From Hermatobates lingyangjiaoensis (taxonomy: Eukaryota; Arthropoda; Insecta; Hemiptera; Hermatobatidae): a DNA stretch of 64,000 nucleotides. The notes below the pieces were generated by a model. The model was not told the origin of the DNA. It made no database searches and was given only the letters and a program-made list of their open reading frames with translations. Of this stretch, positions 1-10,363 are shown piece by piece; the first letter of the stretch is position 1; every line of letters starts with the position of its first letter. Where the stretch lies: positions 62,001-126,000 of the forward strand of contig JAPFBL010000321.1 in the NCBI GenBank assembly GCA_026182355.1, written 5' to 3'. Position numbers and translations under genes: made by a program.

Positions 1-125
1 TAACGTCCTTTCTCCTTTGGGATGATGTGCTCAGATTTATTCACATCCCACGTGAATATATAGAGAGCCAGGTGGGGGATCGAACCCCGGACCTACTAGT
101 TCAGATGTGAGTACTAAGCTAAGTA
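1..125 (-). repeat. tRNA-derived SINE, partial
   Basis: Read on the minus strand this holds a tRNA-like B box (GGTTCGATCCC) followed by the body sequence shared by the other SINE copies in the window, near 5.7, 7.0, 27.1, 30.9, 36.8 and 38.2 kb. The 3' tail runs off the window edge. The A-box half is diverged. It is a dead fragment of a pol III-type retroposon and not a working tRNA gene. Confidence 0.7.
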
Positions 126-261
126 CTTTAAAACAAACGCACAACCTGACGCTGAAACATTACTATATTTATATTCATCCATTCCACGGAAGAATATAAA
201 TAAATTATAACTATATAAGTATATATATAACAGATTCAATAATATATCCACCGTTTGATAG

Positions 262-552
262 AATAGGTATGTTCTCTAATCAGATTCGGTGAATTTTCTA
301 TTATAAACAATCAAACTCTCGTTTCCGACGTTTCAGTTTTATCTAAAACCTTTTTCATAGGCAGAAGTAAGAATTTTTTAACTAAAAAAATGAAACTTAC
401 ATTATTATTCCTTTAAAAAATGTAAAATTTTATTTTCTTAGTTAAAAAATTCTCACTTCTGTCTATGAAAAAGGTTTTAGATAAAACCGAAACATCGGTT
501 TTTATCCTAGAAAATTGACCGAATCCCGATTAGAGAACACACCTATATAAGT
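262..552. repeat. PLE terminal-repeat palindrome, family D
   Basis: Two inverted copies of a roughly 100-bp unit meet around an AT-rich centre (about 380-430). Each arm runs from the GATTAGAGAAC end through an ACCGAAAC block to a CTATGAAAAAGG block. Read on plus, a stem of GGTTTT with AAAACC is followed by GAAAC, which is the stem II and GAAA part of a hammerhead core. The CTGANGA box is degraded to CTATGA. The same unit recurs near 8.1, 8.8, 19.5 and 54.4 kb. Confidence 0.6.
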
Positions 553-1287
553 ATAGGTAATAGACGTATTTTACACTTGAGTATAAAATAATTTATTCTG
601 ATAATATTTCCATTTAGGGAAAAGTATTCTTATCAATATCAATATGAATATTAATTCATGAAATTGATTATTGATTATTTAAGTGAAGTTAACATAAAGT
701 TCTTATACAGTCTCAAGTTCAGTAGAGAGTATTACTTCATGACTAAAAACACTATTATTTTTCTTATATATTCTTTATAAAAATCAGAAAATCTAAAACT
801 TATAGGTTATGTTTTGAAGATATTGAAATGGATATGGTCTTGAATGTTATGTAATATATGTATCATAGAATACCTTTCTAGAGGAATATGAAAACCTGCA
901 ATGGTAGTGATACACCGTTAGTTTCCCAGATCCGTGACACACTGAGAGTCAATGTCCGCAAGGTTTCCTCTACTAGGACAGCAATAATAGAAAACTAACA
1001 GAGCTTTATTGCTTTTTTCGTGGCATCTTACCTAAAAAGAAAAAAACAGTTTTACATTAAAAGTGTTATTTAACAATATTTAATCTGGATTCAATAAATA
1101 ATAGATTAATTTGGATTCAAACATAATTCAAATATATATTTTTCTAAAATGCTTGATTGATTCTTCTAGATCTTAATAAATAATCGCGAAGTTATGCTTT
1201 TTCGTAAATACCAGATAGAGATACATACTTAATGAAATAACCTATTCTAAATTATTTTATTTCATATTTTTTTATAAATGAACACAT
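553..1287. other. AT-rich spacer, nothing recognised
   Basis: No coding signal, tandem structure or known repeat ends were seen. A short less AT-rich patch near 900-975 matches no other part of the window that I noticed. Confidence 0.6.
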
Positions 1288-1496
1288 TGATCAAATCACA
1301 ATATGAAATAGGAAAAAAAGGCTAAGATCTTTCAACCGTAGCAAGCAGTCTTCGTCAGAGTTAAAACTTAACTCAGTTGGGTTTTGATTATGACGAAGAC
1401 CGCTTGTTATGGTTGAAAGATCTTAGTCTTTTTTTCCAACATTTCATATTGTGGTTTGATCATTGATTGTTATTTCACGTGTTTATGTGAAATCTT
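1288..1496. repeat. PLE terminal-repeat palindrome, family B
   Basis: The left arm (minus orientation) and right arm (plus orientation) both carry the family B unit. It consists of TGACGAAGACCG, a CTTGTTA loop, a CGGTT-type strand, then GAAAGATCTTAG, ending in TTGTGGTTTGATCA and a TTTCACGTG block. The plus arm has ATGACGA in place of CTGACGA, so the catalytic C is lost there. The arms are separated by only about 20 bp. Moderately diverged copy. Confidence 0.75.
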
Positions 1497-1689
1497 GTAA
1501 ATTAACTCATATTTGAATATGCATGTGGTGTATTTATATAATTATGGCATAAATCATATATGCATTACGAATTTTAATATGTATATGAGTCACCAACCAT
1601 GAACATATCAACGTGCTAAGTATTTCCTCTCTTTTTTTCTCTTGATGTCGGCTAGAAGGAAAAATAAAATAATTTTAAAAAAAATCTTG

Positions 1690-2455
1690 AGTCGCCTACA
1701 CTCAGCTTTACATAATAGCATACTTCTTGGATATATAAGGTGTTCCAAAAGTCTTGGGCACATTTTGAAATTGAATATCTCGGTAACTATTAGGGACATA
1801 AAACGCATCTGGTATTTATCTCGAATAATATCTCGAAATACACGTTCAACAACAGTGCATGATTCAGTTTTTGCAAAACGCTTCTTCCGGTTCAGTGAAC
1901 ACTATTAATGGATTTGAAAAGAAATAAAAAAAAAATCAATAGCCTAACAAAAAACTTAATTAGCTTTAAAATGGCACAAATTTATCTTACTACTATTCAC
2001 AGTTCAGGAGAAATGGGGACTTCAAATGTGTCCAAGACTTTTGGAACACCCGGTATAATGTTCCATTTAGGCATAATATAAATGTCTAAATGGGAGATGT
2101 TTATTAGTCTTTCATTCCTGAAGATAGTACAGATAATGATTCATCCACTTATCAATATATATGCTTATTTTTGTATATCACAACACTGATGCATATAATA
2201 TCATTATTACAAATACAGCAGTAATAACATTTTTGAAAAGTGAAAAGGTAGATTTCGTGTTACGAAATAATCTCTTACAGGAGAATATGACTTTTGTTCC
2301 AATAGACAGTGGATTTCTTAAATAGTTACCTGGCCTCCTTCTACATTGAATATTTAAGGCAAAGTTTCCCATTTAAAACTTGAAAATGTTCCTATTTTGT
2401 CTGAAAAATGTAAGAAACATGTAAGAAAAAATGACAGTGTCATCGAATGACCTTA
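1690..2455 (+). repeat. Dispersed repeat R1, interrupted by a MITE
   Basis: Sequence on both sides of the mariner-like MITE (1690-1735 and 2054-2455) aligns by eye with 46905-47775. Shared blocks include CCTACACTCA, AAATGTCTAAATGGGAGATG, CTTACAGGAGAA and a GAAAAATGT-rich tail. Fragments recur at 51568 and 54115. No coding frame or terminal structure identifies the class. The 46.9-kb copy lacks the MITE and so supplies the empty site. Confidence 0.65.
1736..2053. mobile_element. Mariner-type MITE
   Basis: A 318-bp element is bounded by about 26-bp terminal inverted repeats that begin GGTGTTCCAAAAGTCTTGG and end with the complement. It is flanked by TA dinucleotides, the target duplication of Tc1/mariner elements. 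It sits inside repeat R1, and the R1 copy near 47.3 kb shows the uninterrupted site. It is too short for a transposase and shows no DD(E/D) remnant, so it is non-autonomous. Confidence 0.8.
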
Positions 2456-3394
2456 GGAATAACTAAGTTGGCTTAGTTAGAACCAACCAGTTAGAATCTT
2501 AGTTAGAACTAACTCTAACTCATAGTTGACTTAAGAGTAGTATCTGTTTGGTAATATAAAACTAGGGAGTCCTCTTAATTCAATATTACCCAAAGATAAT
2601 AAGATTCATAAACACAAGAAAGTCTACATACATTTTGTTCATGGGTGCAACATACAGATTGATTAAAGCATTTTGTTAGACAAATCTTATATAGAAAGCA
2701 TCAGAAATTATATGTTCGACAGGCGTTGATTTTTTATGTAAATGAATTATATTCTCCTTACTTCTCATATTACTCACTAAAACATTTCAAATTTTTTCAT
2801 TAAACCTCTGAACAACAATTTTTTTCCAGTCGATTTACTTAAAGAATTTCTTAGTAAATACAAGCAATGTAAATAAATGTCAACAAATACAAGGATAGCA
2901 GATGATTTCTTAGTCTGGGCTAAACATTCAGTTCTTATAGCTTTATTGCTCTTTGCCGTAATTGAAATATCATGAATTTTTTTTTGTAAATTCCCAGAAT
3001 TTTTTGTTCATTTTTTTTTGGCAAAATTTAAATGGTTTTTAATGATCCATTTATTATCAAAAAAACATTTTCTGAAAACAGAAATTGTACTCTAATGCCC
3101 CTTTAGCGAATGTAATTTTGAAACAATTATCTCAACTCATTCTACACATAATGATCTATTTATAGGCATAGTTTCATTATTGTCCGTCAAACAGTATGGC
3201 TTGTATCGCTCTCACAAGGTTTGAGATTGAATTATAAGTCAAAATTTTTACATTTTATTGAAAAAAAAAATATTTCCTGTTGTTTTAAAATTCTGAATAT
3301 ATTTTTCGTTTGTTCCATTTGTAACCTCAAAGATAAGTCAAAATTTCAAAAAATTGGGTTATCAGTTTAGGAGAAATAAATGTTTTAAAAAAAA
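2456..3394. other. AT-rich spacer, nothing recognised
   Basis: Apart from a small GTTAGAAC-type local duplication near 2475-2515, I see no gene, array or repeat family here. Confidence 0.55.
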
Positions 3395-3710
3395 CGGTTT
3401 TTGGCAAAAAAGTGACTTTCCCATCATGCATAATTCTTCCAAACAATAGGGATCTTCGTCTTTATGAGGCCCATTTTTGTGTAAAATATCAACTTGATCC
3501 ATCAAAGATTCTGGACCGTAGCGTGGTAACAAGCAATGCTAACACACGCACCCACCCACCCACCACCCACCCCCACACACACAGAGACATCATCGTAAAA
3601 ATGTCATAAAACGACTTCTGGGACCTCAAAACATGTAATTTCGTCAAAATCTCGAGATCGAATTTTTTCACGATCACTATACTTTACTTATAGTAAAGTA
3701 AAAATAGCTA
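3395..3710 (+). repeat. Dispersed repeat R3, probable LINE 3' end
   Basis: The same 300-bp unit occurs at 24990-25330 and 53100-53375. It runs from a TGACTTTCCCATCATGC-type start, through a CCCA/CA microsatellite, to AAATCTCGAGATCGAATTTT. It ends in a small hairpin (ACTTTACT with AGTAAAGT) followed by A-rich sequence. A common 3' end with a terminal hairpin and A tail, plus variable 5' extents, fits non-LTR retrotransposon tails. No ORF is left. Confidence 0.55.
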
Positions 3711-3769
3711 TAAAATACAAAAAAAAATGTATTTTTGATAGTTTTTCCTATTTCTGGTAAAAGGTTAGC

Positions 3770-3870
3770 TATAAACTATCTTGTAATGCAGCACCAACCG
3801 CAAGAAAAGATGTTGCAGTAATTTTGCTGTATTCTTCAAGTAGTTATTTCGTCCATTAGTTGAAAATGAG
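3770..3870 (+). repeat. Short direct repeat paired with 4950-5075
   Basis: Both copies carry AACTATCTTGTAAT, CAACCGCA and a TTCTTCAAGT…ATTTCGT block. They lie about 1.2 kb apart on either side of repeat R2, which suggests R2 inserted in, or duplicated with, this older repeat. Confidence 0.5.
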
Positions 3871-4179
3871 TCTCCAGTAGTGATTAAAGTTTGAACCTTA
3901 CGCTTTTGACCCGTTTACAAGAAATGAAGTATTTGAACGTTTGAAGTATTTTTAAGTTCTTACATATAAAACTGGAGTCAGAACTAAAATTTGAACCTCG
4001 GAGTATCAGTATAAAATCTATCATGCTATCTTAGTTTTATTCCAATACATAAATGTTAAACTACAACTGAAACGAATGATTTTAAGAAATGTAGATTATA
4101 TATTTTATTTGCGTTATTAGGTAAAAGGTTATATTTAATTTAACTGACATGTCACTCAAGAGATAAATAGTTCTGTAAA

Positions 4180-4860
4180 ACAAAATATTTGCAATAGATA
4201 TACAAATACGTATGCAATACAATTGCATTTCAACGTATATTCCCTGCAAAATTTAGCAAAACACATCTGGTTTGTTTAAGGCGACATTCCTGTCTTTATC
4301 TAATTTAAGGGCGTTGATTCCAGAAATGCTGTCGTTTTTTCTCTATCAGGTCTAGTTTTTCTGCTATGGCATATCCCTCTCTCTAGGAAGACGATAGATA
4401 GCTACAATAAAGACAAGTAAATCGAAGAAACAATATTTTTATTCAACTTTAAGACACATATTCATTAATCACACCAAAATATTGCAATGCATATGGAATA
4501 CATTTGGATTTCAACGTATATTCTGCGGAAACATAGAAAAACACATTTGGTGTGTTTAAGCAACGTCGCTTAAGAGAGGATGTAGCCTTGCTTAATTTTT
4601 ACTGCAAAAATCTGCAACTCCAGGAAAAAACTTTGTGAGTTAAGATTTGTGATGTTATAATATTTTAACATTGATCACAATTGTAATTGCGATGCTGGAA
4701 TATATTCAAATACGCCTAATTTTAAAGTAAAAATGGTATGAAATAGAAAACATCTCAATAAGTTGACCTGATAAGAAAAAATTAGTATGATTTTCGGAAT
4801 CAGTACTCCTAAATTAATCTAAATCAGCTTAGAAACCTTGGGCAACAAGAAATGTATTGA
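4180..4860 (+). repeat. Dispersed repeat R2
   Basis: Aligns with 45186-45660. Shared blocks are AAGGGCG(C/T)TGATT, CTCTATCAGGTCTAG, CATTAATCACACCAAAATATT and TTTTCGGAATCAG. An internal direct duplication (about 4190-4280 and 4480-4560, sharing TTTCAACGTATATTC) is present only in this copy. No ORF survives and no class is assigned. Confidence 0.6.
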
Positions 4861-5671
4861 CCAGTGTTATTATTATTAGATTATTACTAACGATAAGTTA
4901 ATAATACATTTAAAATATGTGGCATTTATCTCAATCTTAGAAAGAGGCTGAACTATCTTGTAATTCAGAACCAACCGCATGAAACATCTTAATGAGGTTA
5001 AAAAAGTGTCAGATGCCCCAGTATTTCAAGTATACTGTATTCTTCAAGTGGATATTTCGTTTATTAGTTTAAAATGGACGATAGAAAGAGGCATTTATTG
5101 ACTGACGGTTTTGGTATATTTTATTATGTAAAAATATTATACATTTGGTAATAAACTCGACGAGTTTTCTCTCTGAATGATAGTAGAGTTAGCTGAATGT
5201 GATTCGTTGCCAGATGGGCAGAAAACTACCTGAATGGTAGTTTAGAAAACCAATATTTAGATGGTCTATATGTCATGGTGACAAAAAGAAGATTTATTAG
5301 GATCGGCAAAGAATCCTTTGGCTTCCTCCTACCGTACACTTTGATGAATGCATAATGGGTAATAAAGTAGGGAAGGTATTTATTGGATAGACCTTACTCC
5401 ACCACTAGACCCTTTTGTCATCCTTGAATATATCAACTGGGAGTTCGTCTTCTCTGAGCATGCACAAGGCCTTTATATCTCTTACACGAAAAAAAAAATT
5501 TAGGCCATACTAAAGCGAAATATTGAGTAAAAAGCTTGCTAACTATAAATCCAAAGTGCTACTTTAGTTCTTAAAAGAAAAAAAAAATAAATTTATAATA
5601 TTATAATGAATAATGGTATGGTAGAGTAGATAATGTGTAAGCAGGAGAGTGCAGTTTAATATTTGCATTCA
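4861..5671. other. Spacer holding only the second copy of a short repeat
   Basis: Contains the 4950-5075 partner of the repeat at 3770. Otherwise no gene or element could be supported. Confidence 0.5.
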
Positions 5672-5795
5672 TGTCAGGTTAGCTCAGTTGTTAATGTACT
5701 CGCTTTTGAACTGATAGGTTGGGGGTTCGATACCCACCTAGACCTCGATTTATTTACGCGGAAGATGAATGAATCTGAGTATGTTAAACCTTTTT
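5672..5795 (+). repeat. tRNA-derived SINE, 3'-truncated
   Basis: A-box-like TTAGCTCAGTTG and B-box GGTTCGATACC lie about 40 bp apart, followed by the family's TTTATTTACGCGGAAGATGAAT body. The tail after the TTAAACC block is missing. Several substitutions show it is old. Confidence 0.75.
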
Positions 5796-6300
5796 TGACT
5801 TGATATGTGTCTTTAAGATTAATTTTTAATTAATTAATAAAAAATAATTATTTTTTTATTAATTCATATTAATAAATGAGGTTATTTAGCTTCTCAACTA
5901 TTTTCATCAAAATGAAATCAGGCAGATCCATTCTGTCTTTTAGCCGCTTTGGTTCACTCCAAGGTGACCACTTCGAGGCGGGCCCGTACGACGTTCAACC
6001 TACAATATTTTGATTTTAGCGCGACCAGACCTTTTAAGCTATATCACTTGAATCAAGACAAGCTGATGTCTAACCTTTAAACCCTTTAGTCACCCTTTAA
6101 ACAACTGATATTTAAAGGGTGACTATAAAACAACTCTGCCAAACGAAATATAATTTGGAGAAAATAAATTAGTAATAAGAAAGAAGTAAAAACACTTCTT
6201 TATCTAGTCATTGTGGGAAATTTATTTCAATTGAAGTAGTAACAATGATAGAATAGTAGAACTCTTTACTTCCCAGGCAATCTGTGTGTGAACTTTAATT
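5796..6300. other. AT-rich spacer with one short inverted repeat
   Basis: A 14-bp inverted repeat (AGTCACCCTTTAAA and its complement, 6081-6125) could form a hairpin with a loop of about 17 bases. A less AT-rich patch at 5945-6000 is not recognised. Confidence 0.5.
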
Positions 6301-6350
6301 TGTGACACTGATGAGGACCACTTCTGGTCGAAAGTTCTCGCTTTTCATAA
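6301..6350 (+). ncRNA. Hammerhead-like core, solitary
   Basis: CTGATGA (6308-6314) is followed by one G, then stem II GACCA/TGGTC with loop CTTC, then GAAA (about 6330-6333) and GTTCTCGC. This fits the two conserved hammerhead strands with a five-pair stem II, plus one unpaired base after the first box. No inverted partner or PLE coding sequence is visible beside it, so it is probably a solo or decayed terminal repeat. Cleavage ability is unknown. Confidence 0.5.
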
Positions 6351-6972
6351 TTTCATGATTATAGAGTATTGTATTTTATATGTTGACTTTTGTTTAACGC
6401 ATATTTATTTCAAGGCATTTTTTTTAGTATATTTTGATATATACTTTAGTATTACTGAGAGAGAGAGCTTTCATTTTTTAGAGGTCAGATATATACTGCA
6501 TCAGAATATTGAGGTTACTCTGCGATCGTTACATTCCTACACGTCAAGAGATTCACGGTACCCTAACTTGCCAAGAGTCTAGATTAACCCTTCATAATTG
6601 ACAAATTTCGCCATTTCATCAAATGACTTAGAAGAAATAGTGATTGTCTTTCAATATGTTATACATCAGATGTTCCTGCATATTTTTTCATACGTTTCAT
6701 ACAGTTTTAATTAGATTTGATTCATACGTAGACATAGACTAAGTTTATACACTTCAATGTTGACACTACATACACACACCCTGGTACGCATTCATACTTA
6801 CTCATACATATCAATAACATAACAACAATAATAAAAGAAATAAGAACAATATTCAAGCCGTTTTTACTTTATTAGTTTGACGTTTTTTTTTATTATTAGT
6901 TTTATTTTTAGTATTATGTTAGAACCGTGCTACATACAAAAAAGAATATATACTATGAACTAAACTATCACA
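6351..6972. other. AT-rich spacer, nothing recognised
   Basis: The one modest open frame (6355-6582) has no recognisable motif, a composition like the surrounding DNA, and no splice context. Confidence 0.5.
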
Positions 6973-7309
6973 AAGGGGCCTAGGTTAGCTCAATGGTTCA
7001 CGTAAGCGCCTCTGGGCTGGTAGTCCATGGTTCGATCCCCATCTGGTCCTTCATTTATTCACGCGGGGAAAGGTGTAACATAAATCTGAGTACATCGTCC
7101 CTCAGAAAGGATGTTAAGCCAGCGGTCCCAAGGCTGTACGATGTCAGGTACACGTTAAAAATTCCTATTCAAAATGAACTTGAGTTATGCAAAATTTAGG
7201 ACTCTCAATGTAGAATCTGTAGAATCACGATTAAACAAAAAGCTGGTAAACGGCTGACGCTATCACCCACTAGGGGATCGGTTTAAGCAATAATAAAAAA
7301 AAAAAAAAA
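6973..7309 (+). repeat. tRNA-derived SINE, near full length with poly(A)
   Basis: Order of parts: A-box-like TTAGCTCAATGG, B box GGTTCGATCCC, a TTTATTCACGCGGGG block, GATGTCAGGTACACG, an AAAATTTAGGACTCTCAATG block, the ACCCACTAGGGGATCGG 3' domain, and an A tail of about 18. This is the clearest full-length reference for the family in the window, together with 36838-37150. Confidence 0.85.
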
Positions 7310-7904
7310 AAACGTTAGGCCGAGGATGTGGGATTATTTCTGTATTTTTGTTATTTCTTTGTGTTTGTATATGTTTTCATATCATGTACAGTATCTTCAT
7401 GTTGTTTAATGTTCTGCCAGTGTATGTGTGCGTGTGTGTTAAAGGATCCAACATGTAAAAGTTTAACCAAGAAAAAGTATCTCAGATATGCTATTTAAAA
7501 AAAATATTGTTTTTTTCAGTTGTTTAGCTTATTTTCTTCAGTTTTTCCCACAATTGATGCTTCTTGTTTTAAAATTTATTGGGGCATCAAAGTTCATTGG
7601 AGAAAAGATTTAGCCGATTAATAAGAAAATGTGTTTATCCTTGTTACTGCAAATAGTAGGCAAAGTTAAGTAAGAAATCATGTTATTACTTACAGTATTA
7701 TAAAGCTTTTGATACTTGTATAAAAAGTTTTATATACAATATAAAACTACAAAAAAAATTGTATTTTTTTTTAAAAAAAACCCTCATCAAAACTGAGTCA
7801 AGTCTGAAAAGCCCGTTGTTAATGTTTGATCTATTAAATTTAATCAAAGAGGATTTCTTAATATTATCCAAATCATAGAAATAATGATAAAATAATATAT
7901 AATA
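7310..7904. other. AT-rich spacer, nothing recognised
   Basis: No motif, array or coding signal was supported. Confidence 0.5.
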
Positions 7905-8060
7905 TAAATATATATATATATATATATAATCAGTTGGGTTTTTGACTCTGACAAAGACCGCTTGTTACGGTTGAAAGATCTTAGTCTTGTTTTCACATTT
8001 CTTATTGTGGTTTGATCATTGATTGTTATTTCACGTGTTTATATGAAATCTTTATATATA
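7905..8060 (+). repeat. PLE terminal repeat, family B, with (TA)n
   Basis: A (TA)n tract is followed by the family B unit GTTGGGTTTTTGACTCTGAC, the AGACCG…CGGTTGAAAGATCTTAG hairpin region, the TTGTGGTTTGATCATTG end block and TATGAAATC. The first box reads CTGACAA where other copies have CTGACGA, a change at a core G of the hammerhead. No inverted partner. Confidence 0.75.
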
Positions 8061-8099
8061 TATAACTGATGAAATAATTAATGTATATATTAATAAAGT

Positions 8100-8343
8100 T
8101 CAGTGTCATGTGTTTATTCAAACTACAGTTGTTGTTGAAATCCACGGACTATTTTTTTTTTTTTGTAAAATAATTTATAATGTAATACTTAGTTTTTCTG
8201 TTTCAAAATTTATACTTCTGCCTATGAAAAAGGTTTTAAATAAAGACCGAAACGTTGGCAATGAGAGTTTGATTGAAACCTGAAGAACTGACCGACTCCC
8301 GATGAACTATAGTGTTGTTTCTATTCCACGGTCGATACTTTTA

Positions 8344-8345
<2 letters not shown>
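8100..8345 (+). repeat. PLE terminal repeat, family D
   Basis: Runs from TCATGTGTTTATTCAAACTA to the CCGATGAACTA and ATTCCACGGTCGATACTTTTACC tail. The core at about 8216-8256 has a GGTTTT stem strand followed by GACCGAAACGTTGGC. The CTGANGA box reads CCTATGA. It is followed directly by (TA)n. Confidence 0.65.
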
Positions 8346-8387
<42 letters not shown>

Positions 8388-8400
8388 ATATAAGATTTCA
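8346..8400. repeat. (TA)n microsatellite between PLE repeats
   Basis: Nearly pure TA dinucleotides separate a family D repeat from a family B repeat. TA tracts of this kind border most PLE terminal repeats in the window. Confidence 0.9.
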
Positions 8401-8488
8401 CATAAAGTTGGGTTTTTTACTCTGACGAAGACCGCTTGTTACAGTTGAAAGATCTTTGTCTTGTTTTCCCATTTCTTATTGTGGTTTT

Positions 8489-8530
<42 letters not shown>

Positions 8531-8548
8531 ATATATATGTATGTATTT
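8401..8548 (+). repeat. PLE terminal repeat, family B, plus (TA)n
   Basis: CTGACGA (8422-8428), A, then GACCG with a CAGTT partner strand and GAAAGATCTT. A C-to-A change weakens one stem II pair. The unit is cut short after TTGTGGTTT and runs into a 60-bp (TA)n tract. Confidence 0.75.
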
Positions 8549-8707
8549 ACTGTTTCGTTATTGAGGGCTAGGTCAAATAAAAGAAAATAAACTCCCTTCT
8601 AGGCCGACGTTTCGATGTATTTGTACATCATTTGTACATCGAAACGTCGGCCTAGAAAGGAGTTTATTTTCTTTTATTTGACCTAGCCCTCAATAACGAA
8701 ACAGTGA
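8549..8707. repeat. PLE terminal-repeat palindrome, family A
   Basis: A nearly perfect inverted repeat of about 70-bp arms. Both arms carry TTATTGAGGGCTAGGTC, AATAAAAGAAAATAAACTCC, GGCCGACGTTTCGATGT and the complements. The centre retains only the GATGTA/TACATC stem and GAAACGTCGGCC. The CTGAAGA box seen in the longer family A copy at 52.67 kb has been lost at the junction. Arm identity is high, so the insertion looks young. Confidence 0.85.
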
Positions 8708-8744
8708 ATAGAATAGAAGAGGTCAATAACAATTTTTGAGTTTA

Positions 8745-8965
8745 TATATATATATATCATTCAAAAACTAAACAGTACTTTTTAAAATCCACAGACTATT
8801 TTTCTTTGTAAAATAATCTCTATTGTAATACATAGTTTTCTGTTTCAAAATTGTATAGTCCTGCGGATGAAAAAGGTTTTAAATAAAAACCGAAACTTTG
8901 GCAATGAGTGTTTAATTTGAACCTGACCAAGAACTGACCAAGTCCCGATAAACTTTAGTTTTATA
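8745..8965 (+). repeat. PLE terminal repeat, family D
   Basis: A second family D copy, within 500 bp of the first. Its first box reads CGGATGA, one substitution away from CTGATGA at the U4 position. Stem II is GGTTTT/AAAACC with loop AAATA, then GAAACTTTGGC. This copy shows best that the family D core derives from a hammerhead motif. Confidence 0.65.
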
Positions 8966-9761
8966 TTAATAAAGTCATGGAGTTTTGATTGTTGATAGAA
9001 GGAAGATTGAGCAAAAGTCTAATTGACTGTTTTAGAAGTAGGACAAAGAAGTGAAATAATGTCGTTGAAAGTGGATTACTGTGGAAAGCATGATTTCAAA
9101 GTGATAGTAATGCAGCGTGGATGGGTGAGACGGCGTGGGGCTGACATTCTAACTCGTAATGACGAAATCGGAATCTGATAGCAGCCCACAATTCCACCGG
9201 AGAGCCTTCGCCCGCACGAACCCATCATTCCAGCCAGCACAAAATTGATGCCGTCATTATTCTTATAACTTGGTCATGATTTTTTTTTTTTTTATACTCA
9301 ATATTGATTTCTCAAGGGGGAGGGGAGAAAAAATATATACTTATCTAAAACCACTTCTATTTGATGAAAATCACGAGTACGATCAAATTTGAAATACTAT
9401 AACTAATTCTTTTAGAAGTTCAGTTTCCTTATCTATATTAATTTAGCAACGGCTATGTTTCTTTAATACAAGTACGTGTTTCAAGGGAACTGCTTTTTCT
9501 AAAGAGATTGTGTGAAATTTTGAAAATTAGTTTGTTTTACAATTGGAATGTTTCTATAGTCCTTGACTTTCTTGGACGTGAGACACCTTGCAGAAATTTT
9601 CGTAGTCACCAATCACGAACTGCAGGCGTACTATATATAAATCAATCTTACTTTTGATTCATAGATCTTGAAATACTGAAGTTTTATTGTTTTCAAATAA
9701 AACATGACTGTGCTAGAAGCAAAGTATATTTACTGATCAAACAGTTTCAAATAGTTAGATA
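8966..9761. other. Spacer with a less AT-rich patch
   Basis: 9100-9250 is richer in G and C than its surroundings (blocks such as GAGACGGCGTGGGGC). I see no clear splice sites or long frame in it. It may be part of an unrecognised repeat. Confidence 0.4.
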
Positions 9762-9860
9762 TATCAACGATCAAAATTCAAACCACTATACAAAATGGGA
9801 AAAAGAGACTAAGACCTTTCAACCGTAACAAGCAGTTTTCATCAGAGCCCAATAACCCAT
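9762..9860 (-). repeat. PLE terminal repeat, family B, truncated
   Basis: Minus-strand copy from the ATGATCAAA end block to the TCTGATGAAAACTGC core. The first box reads CTGATGA here, the most canonical form in this family. The stem is otherwise conserved through GAAAGGTCTTAG. Confidence 0.65.
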
Positions 9861-10016
9861 AACAGTTATTAATTATTAGACTCTGTTATTTACCTCCAGT
9901 ATGTGCCTGGGAAATTTGTTATATTCATTGCCTTTACAGCATAGAAAAGTGATTAGAAAGAAAGAACAATTGCCGGAAAAAATGTGAATGTAGAATCTGC
10001 CCTGCTATTTAACAAT

Positions 10017-10128
10017 ATATATATATAATATATATGAATGATCAAACCACAATAAGAAAATGGGAAAACAAGACTAAGATCATTTTTGTGAAATCTTTAT
10101 ATATATATATATATATATATATCAAATC
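10017..10128. repeat. Minimal family B remnant flanked by (TA)n
   Basis: Only the distal block (ATGATCAAACCACAATAAG… to ACTAAGATC) and a GTGAAATCTTTATA end survive, between two TA tracts. It looks like a palindromic insertion collapsed around its centre. Confidence 0.6.
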
Positions 10129-10312
10129 ATTACTTGTGCAATCTGTAATTGTGTGGTATTTACTCATTCTGAGGTAAAATGGATAAACAAACAAAGATAT
10201 AATTTGTATTATAGAGTTTTCCTGATGATGAACACAAAGTGTTCGAAAGGCGTTGAATAAAACTTCATTTGTGTAGAGACTTTTGTTTGTTTATCCATTT
10301 TACCTCAGAATA
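10129..10312 (+). repeat. PLE terminal repeat with hammerhead-like core, family E
   Basis: Core: CTGATGA (10222-10228), T, stem II GAACAC/GTGTTC with loop AAA, then GAAA (10245-10248). The outer ends are inverted: TGAGGTAAAATGGATAAAC at 10161 and the complement near 10290-10310. The left end CAATCTGTAATTGTGTGG recurs in the copies at 16.0 and 53.4 kb. Confidence 0.75.
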
Positions 10313-10320
10313 TATATATA

Positions 10321-10360
<40 letters not shown>
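10313..10360. repeat. (TA)n microsatellite
   Basis: Almost pure TA repeat joining family E and family F elements. Confidence 0.9.

Positions 10361-10363
<3 letters not shown>

Noticed and set aside
6973..7060. tRNA gene
   Set aside because: A and B boxes are present, but the acceptor arms do not pair well, and the same head recurs with a long common body and A tail, so it is a SINE.
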